From the NCBI GenBank assembly GCA_023412195.1, contig JAEYNZ010000156.1, positions 1-19,727 of the forward strand: a stretch of 19,727 nt of DNA. Direction: 5' to 3'. Every line of letters starts with the position of its first letter. The stretch's first letter is position 1. Source of the DNA: Bacteroidota bacterium. GTDB taxonomy: Bacteria > Bacteroidota > Bacteroidia > Bacteroidales > Prolixibacteraceae. Shown in pieces: positions 16,197-19,727 of this stretch. Below the pieces are notes generated by a model that saw only the letters and a program-made list of their open reading frames with translations, was not told where the DNA came from and did no database searches. Made by a program: the position numbers and the translations under genes.

Positions 16197-17588
16197 ATGG
16201 ACTTTGATGTTTTGATTATAGGCAGCGGTCCCGGGGGCTATGTTGCTGCCATAAGGGCTGCCCAGCTGGGACTGAAAGTTGGAGTGGTGGAACGGGAGCA
16301 CCTGGGAGGCATTTGCCTGAACTGGGGCTGCATTCCGACAAAATCGCTGCTTAAAAGTGCACAGGCATATGAGTATGCAGTTCATGCTGCCGAATATGGT
16401 GTATCCATCAGCGGTGATGTAAAGCCTGATTTCCCTGCAATGGTTAAACGAAGCCGCGATGTTGCTGATGGAATGAGCAAGGGTATCCAGTTTCTGTTCA
16501 AAAAGAACAAGGTGGAAAGTATCGCCGGCTTTGGTAAACTGATTGCCAAAGACACCGTTGAAGTGACGGATGAGGCAGGAGAAAAGAAAAATTTTAAAGC
16601 TAAACATATTATCCTGGCAACCGGCGCCCGGTCGCGTGAATTGCCAAACCTAAAAAAAGACGGCAAAAAAATTATAGGATACAGGCTGGGAATGAGTCTT
16701 GAAAAGCAACCAAAAACCATGGTTGTAGTGGGCTCAGGGGCTATAGGCAGTGAGTTTGCATGGTTTTACCAGTCGATAGGAACCCAGGTAACACTTGTTG
16801 AGTTTATGCCAACGCTTGTGCCCAATGAAGATGAAGAAGTGGCCAAACAACTCGAAAGGTCTTTCAAGAAGATGAAGATGAAGGTCATGACAAGTTCAAC
16901 AGTTGAAAAGGTGGATACTTCAGGTGATAAATGCGTGGTTACCATAAAAACAAAAAAAGGAGAGGAAACTGTTGAAGCCGACATTGTCCTTTCTGCTGTA
17001 GGCATCACACCCAATACCGAAAACATCGGTCTGGAGGAACTTGGTGTGGAAACCGATAAAGGGCGCATTAAGGTAGATGAATTCTACCGTACCAATGTTG
17101 AAGGTGTTTATGCCATTGGCGATATCCTTGAAGGACCTGCCCTGGCTCATGTAGCTTCAGCGGAAGGCATCGTATGTGTTGAAAAAATAGCAGGTATGAA
17201 TCCCGAACCGATTGACTATAAAAATATACCAGGCTGCACATATACCAACCCTGAGATTTCATCTGTGGGGCTCACCGAAGCAAAGGCAAAGGAAGCCGGG
17301 TATGAAGTTAAAGTGGGTAAATTCCCTTATTCAGCCAGCGGAAAAGCAAGCGCAGCAGGGCATAAGGAAGGTTTTGTTAAACTTGTTTTCGATGCAAAAT
17401 ATGGCGAATTGCTGGGAGCTCATATGATTGGCGGAAATGTAACTGAACTGATCGCTGAACTGGTTGTGGCCAAAAAACTTGAAATTACAGGCCATGAACT
17501 TTTAAAAACAATACATCCGCATCCAACTATGAGTGAGGCTATTATGGAAGCTGCAGCAGCAGCTTACGATGAGGTCATCCATATTTAG
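16197..17588 (+). CDS. lpdA: Dihydrolipoyl dehydrogenase (E3)
   Basis: This FAD enzyme re-oxidises the dihydrolipoyl arms of 2-oxoacid dehydrogenase complexes or of the glycine cleavage system, making NADH. The 463-residue protein has the FAD dinucleotide fold VLIIGSGPGGYVAAI (5-19), the redox disulfide in GGICLNWGCIPTKSLL (Cys40/Cys45), the NAD-binding fold VVVGSGAIGSEF (about 178-189), the second FAD motif VEGVYAIGDI (about 300-309) and the C-terminal catalytic His-Glu pair in HPHPTMSEA. The family length is normal. No E1, E2 or lipoylation gene is beside it, so it is a stand-alone E3 that may serve several complexes. The 122-bp gap after meaB and a strong terminator after the stop suggest an independent transcript. 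Confidence 0.97.
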   Translation: MDFDVLIIGSGPGGYVAAIRAAQLGLKVGVVEREHLGGICLNWGCIPTKSLLKSAQAYEYAVHAAEYGVSISGDVKPDFPAMVKRSRDVADGMSKGIQFLFKKNKVESIAGFGKLIAKDTVEVTDEAGEKKNFKAKHIILATGARSRELPNLKKDGKKIIGYRLGMSLEKQPKTMVVVGSGAIGSEFAWFYQSIGTQVTLVEFMPTLVPNEDEEVAKQLERSFKKMKMKVMTSSTVEKVDTSGDKCVVTIKTKKGEETVEADIVLSAVGITPNTENIGLEELGVETDKGRIKVDEFYRTNVEGVYAIGDILEGPALAHVASAEGIVCVEKIAGMNPEPIDYKNIPGCTYTNPEISSVGLTEAKAKEAGYEVKVGKFPYSASGKASAAGHKEGFVKLVFDAKYGELLGAHMIGGNVTELIAELVVAKKLEITGHELLKTIHPHPTMSEAIMEAAAAAYDEVIHI

Positions 17589-17608
17589 ATTATGTGATGT
17601 TACATGAT

Positions 17609-17636
17609 AATCCCGGCGCAACTGCCGGGATTTTTT
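17609..17636 (+). terminator. Intrinsic terminator of lpdA
   Basis: A perfect 9-bp GC-rich stem (17609-17617 with 17624-17632), a 6-nt loop and a run of T residues (17631-17636) lie 20 bp after the lpdA stop. Confidence 0.93.
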
Positions 17637-17662
17637 GTTATTATCTTTTCGAAAAAATGATG

Positions 17663-17706
17663 ATCTGGTTCTAAAGTTTCATAATAGATTGAAAATCAAT
17701 CCAGAT
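17663..17706. repeat. Nested inverted repeat upstream of the fadL-like promoter
   Basis: An outer pair ATCTGG/CCAGAT (17663-17668 and 17701-17706) encloses an inner pair GATTG/CAATC (17687-17691 and 17697-17701). It ends two bases before the -33 element of the next gene, so it could be an operator; it could also be chance in AT-rich DNA. Confidence 0.3.
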
Positions 17707-17708
17707 GT

Positions 17709-17738
17709 TTTGCAGCATTGTTTTTAATTCTAAATTTG
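17709..17738 (+). promoter_or_regulatory. Bacteroidota-type promoter of the fadL-like gene
   Basis: A -33 TTTG (17709-17712), an 18-nt spacer and a -7 TAAATTTG (17731-17738) make an almost ideal Bacteroidota sigma-A promoter. The start point should be near 17745, leaving a leader of about 60 nt that is AT-rich and has no Shine-Dalgarno sequence. Confidence 0.75.
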
Positions 17739-17806
17739 CCCTATTAAACAACACTAAAGGAAATTCTTTAAAAACGAAAATAAAATGAATTTCTAAATTT
17801 AATCAT

Positions 17807-19192
17807 ATGAAGAAAATAGCGATTTTTTCTGCCATTATGACTATGGCAACACTGGTATTTGCCGGTGGCGTGTTGACCAACACCAATCAAAGCGTACAGT
17901 ATATCCGTATGATGTCACGAAATGCATCAACAGGAATCGACGCTGTTTATTTTAACCCTGCAGGCCTGACCTCATTAAATGACGGCTGGCATTTTTCCCT
18001 TTCAAGCCAGACTATTTTCCAGAAGAAACCTGTTGAGAGCAACTTCCCGCTGCTGAATGACGGGTATTATGAAGGTTTAGTCAATGTACCTGTTTTTCCG
18101 ACAGCTTTTGGTGTATACAAAATGGACCGGCTTGCCATTTCTCTTGGTATAGGGCCAAATGCAGGAGGTGGTTCAGCTACCTATGAAAGGGGTTTGCCTT
18201 CCTTTGAAATCCCGGTTTCAAAACTGCCCCTCCTGATCGGTGGGATGGGCGTTCCGACAACAGCTTATGCAGTTGACATGAGTTTTGAAGGGTCTTCTGT
18301 ATTCTGGGGGATACAAGTTGGTGCAGCTTATGAAATCTCAGATGTTTTTTCTGCTTCTCTGGGAGTTAGGGTTCTGCCCGCTACAAACAAATACAATGGG
18401 TATATCAGGGATATCCAGATCAATCCCACTCATCCGTTATTAAACCCTACCGGAGCAATGATTCCTGCCACAACTTTTTTTAGTGCTGCTGCTCCCCAGA
18501 TGGTCGGGCAAGTGACCGATAAGGAGGTTGAAACTACACAGACAGGATTCGGATATACTCCTATTGTGGGTGTAAATATTATGCCAACTGAGAATTTTAA
18601 CATCGCTGTAAAGTATGAGATGAAAACCAGGCTGGACCTTACAAACAATACATCTGTCGATGACCTTGGTCTTTTCCCTGACGGAGATGTTTCTTCCAAT
18701 GACATTCCTGCCGTACTGGGTATAGGTGCAGGTTACAAAACAAATATGGTGGAAGCACAGTTGTCGTATAATATGTACTTCAATAAAGGCGTAGATTGGG
18801 GAACGAATATCAGGGACCTTTCCATCTGGAGGACAAGGGACCAGACCCAAATCAGGGAACGTGAATTTGAAAAGAATGGAATGGAAATTGGCCTGGGAGC
18901 ACAATTTAATGTTTCAAGGGAGTTTGCTTTCAGTCTGGGTGGCATATACGGAGACCAGGGAATGGCCGACAGCTACCAGAGCGACTTCAGCTTCAGCAAT
19001 CCCCATGTTTCAGTTGGGGGTGGCATTGAATGGAAAGTTTCAAAAGCCCTGACCCTTGATGCCGGCTTATCAAATTCATTTTACCAGGATCAGACGGTTT
19101 CCTATACCGATCCTGATGCAGGTGCATACACCGACGTATATTCCAAATCAACATTCACATTTGCTTTTGGAATATCATACAGTATATTTTAA
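17807..19192 (+). CDS. OmpP1/FadL-family outer-membrane transporter
   Basis: This is a beta-barrel of the family that carries long-chain fatty acids or other hydrophobic compounds across the outer membrane. The 461-residue protein has a signal peptide (about 1-19) and the N-terminal family pattern: an Asn-rich start (TNTNQSVQYIRMMSRNAS), then STGIDAVYFNPAGLTSL (41-57), where the NPAGL segment belongs to the N-terminal hatch region. The rest alternates short polar and aromatic strands and ends with a strand finishing in Ser-Ile-Phe, a typical outer-membrane sorting signal. Some Bacteroidota members may carry other hydrophobic cargo, so the substrate is uncertain. It has its own strong promoter and terminator and is a single-gene unit. 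Confidence 0.93.
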   Translation: MKKIAIFSAIMTMATLVFAGGVLTNTNQSVQYIRMMSRNASTGIDAVYFNPAGLTSLNDGWHFSLSSQTIFQKKPVESNFPLLNDGYYEGLVNVPVFPTAFGVYKMDRLAISLGIGPNAGGGSATYERGLPSFEIPVSKLPLLIGGMGVPTTAYAVDMSFEGSSVFWGIQVGAAYEISDVFSASLGVRVLPATNKYNGYIRDIQINPTHPLLNPTGAMIPATTFFSAAAPQMVGQVTDKEVETTQTGFGYTPIVGVNIMPTENFNIAVKYEMKTRLDLTNNTSVDDLGLFPDGDVSSNDIPAVLGIGAGYKTNMVEAQLSYNMYFNKGVDWGTNIRDLSIWRTRDQTQIREREFEKNGMEIGLGAQFNVSREFAFSLGGIYGDQGMADSYQSDFSFSNPHVSVGGGIEWKVSKALTLDAGLSNSFYQDQTVSYTDPDAGAYTDVYSKSTFTFAFGISYSIF

Positions 19193-19220
19193 CAGGGAAA
19201 AGAATATTTCATAATTCAGG

Positions 19221-19248
19221 CCGGCTGTACGATGTGCAGCCGGTTTTT
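19221..19248 (+). terminator. Intrinsic terminator of the fadL-like gene
   Basis: A 10-bp stem (19221-19230 with 19234-19243, one G-T pair) followed by five T residues (19244-19248) lies 28 bp after the stop codon. Confidence 0.9.
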
Positions 19249-19318
19249 GTTTCTGCATTAAAAGGATAAATAAATTTATCATTTGTGTCCGGTTAATATT
19301 TGAGATTTCTCCCTGCAG

Positions 19319-19405
19319 TACCAATGACAGATTTACTTAACATGCGTTTAGTCTGGCCATTAAGACGGAATCAAAAAGCTGCATCGGGAACTTTGTGAAA
19401 CTTCG
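19319..19405 (+). repeat. Direct repeat copy A (87 bp)
   Basis: It begins TACCAATGACAGATT and ends GCATCGGGAACTTTGTG followed by a variable base and AACTTCG. These two end blocks (15 and 17 bp) are identical in copy B at 19544-19628; the middle is diverged, with about three quarters identity overall by eye and two single-base length differences. Confidence 0.75.
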
Positions 19406-19409
19406 CGGG

Positions 19410-19443
19410 CTTGGTGGTGGCATAAATTTCCTTTGCCACCAAG
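19410..19443. repeat. Inverted repeat in the spacer between copies A and B
   Basis: CTTGGTGG plus GCA on the left (19410-19422, with two extra bases TG) pairs with TGCCACCAAG (19434-19443). It starts a few bases after copy A and could form a hairpin with an 11-nt loop. Confidence 0.5.
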
Positions 19444-19518
19444 ACTCCAAGGCACCAGGAAATCACCAGGAAGAGACATTTATGATTAAACTTCATTCTC
19501 TGTCATATCAGCATTGTG

Positions 19519-19536
19519 CCCCATTTCTATGTGGGG
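19519..19536. repeat. Small inverted repeat before copy B
   Basis: CCCCA (19519-19523) pairs with TGGGG (19532-19536) around an 8-nt loop, ending seven bases before copy B. It may belong to the repeat unit. Confidence 0.35.
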
Positions 19537-19543
19537 TTAAAAC

Positions 19544-19628
19544 TACCAATGACAGATTACTTAACATACAATAGTCTGACAATTAGGGCTGAAGCAAAAT
19601 ACCGCATCGGGAACTTTGTGGAACTTCG
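19544..19628 (+). repeat. Direct repeat copy B (85 bp)
   Basis: This is the second copy of the unit at 19319-19405, in the same orientation, starting 225 bp further on. It shares both end blocks with copy A but differs at many middle positions, so the duplication is not recent. The flanks of the two copies do not match. Confidence 0.75.
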
Positions 19629-19646
19629 GTACGCCACGAAGCGTAC
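19629..19646. repeat. Hairpin directly after copy B
   Basis: GTACGC (19629-19634) pairs with GCGTAC (19641-19646) around CACGAA. It abuts the end of copy B; copy A is instead followed within a few bases by a different inverted repeat, so both copies run into a hairpin. Confidence 0.5.
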
Positions 19647-19727
19647 GTTTATATATTAATTAAAAACCTGGTAATATGAAAGGATTACACAGACCAATTT
19701 GTCGTTCAGTCTGAAGCAGTTGTGAGG

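Larger units (their letters stand above)
19249..19727. other. Non-coding, repeat-rich region at the right edge
   Basis: No coding sequence is seen on either strand; an ATG at 19677 opens only 12 codons. The region holds two copies of a direct repeat of about 86 bp, a spacer with its own inverted repeats (19410-19443 and 19519-19536), and a hairpin after the second copy (19629-19646). The sequence style, with pieces such as TTTGCCACCAAG and AACTTTGTG, resembles the dispersed intergenic repeats seen in many Bacteroidota genomes. Confidence 0.6.

Noticed and set aside
18440..18904. A 154-codon minus-strand frame inside the fadL-like gene
   Set aside because: It is a shadow of a strongly supported barrel gene, and its translation looks non-globular with many cysteines and histidines.
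19319..19628. Direct repeats as integron attC sites or a CRISPR array
   Set aside because: There are only two copies, the unit is too long for a CRISPR repeat, spacers are not uniform, no cas or integrase gene is near, and no attC core pairs are visible.

Overview
The window comes from a chromosome of the phylum Bacteroidota, probably Bacteroidales or a close relative. The support is a SusC/SusD pair, DUF1573 and OmpP1/FadL-type surface proteins, promoters of the Bacteroidota form TTTG-N18/19-TAnnTTTG, and the near absence of Shine-Dalgarno sequences. No tRNA, rRNA, CRISPR array or complete transposon is visible. Most of it is ordinary core chromosome; the two edges are the mobile or repetitive parts.

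Layout, left to right. Bases 1-126 are the 3' end of a group II intron (domains V and VI), with the rest lying left of the window. After about 420 bp without a gene comes a + strand susC-susD pair (551-5278) closed by a strong terminator. Facing it on the - strand is a secreted protein of unknown role (5329-6588), then dnaB (6734-8278). Upstream of dnaB are a perfect DnaA box and a tightly packed - strand gene set: PASTA membrane protein, rluD, ddl (11225 down to 8403). Further right, still on the - strand, are rpmH (52 aa, 11351-11509) with its own promoter, and a histidine kinase/response regulator operon (13595 down to 11604).

From 13762 on, all genes are on the + strand: a two-module DUF1573 protein, a MeaB-type GTPase, dihydrolipoyl dehydrogenase (lpdA), and an OmpP1/FadL outer-membrane transporter. 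DUF1573, lpdA and fadL-like each end in a clear intrinsic terminator, and DUF1573, meaB and fadL-like have a recognisable -7 element, so these are mostly single-gene transcripts. The window ends in about 500 bp of non-coding DNA with two diverged copies of an 86-bp direct repeat and several hairpins.

Functional themes are envelope import (SusCD, FadL-like), cell wall synthesis (ddl, PASTA), replication (dnaB with a DnaA box) and central metabolism (MeaB, E3). The most interesting signals are: four helically phased TTAA(C) half-sites in the divergent region between the two-component operon and the DUF1573 gene; the DnaA box before dnaB; the secreted protein of the family often labelled 'asparagine synthetase B', which has none of that enzyme's motifs but looks like a class I amidotransferase-type fold; the intron end; and the terminal repeats. 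I did not find a clearly new multi-gene system.
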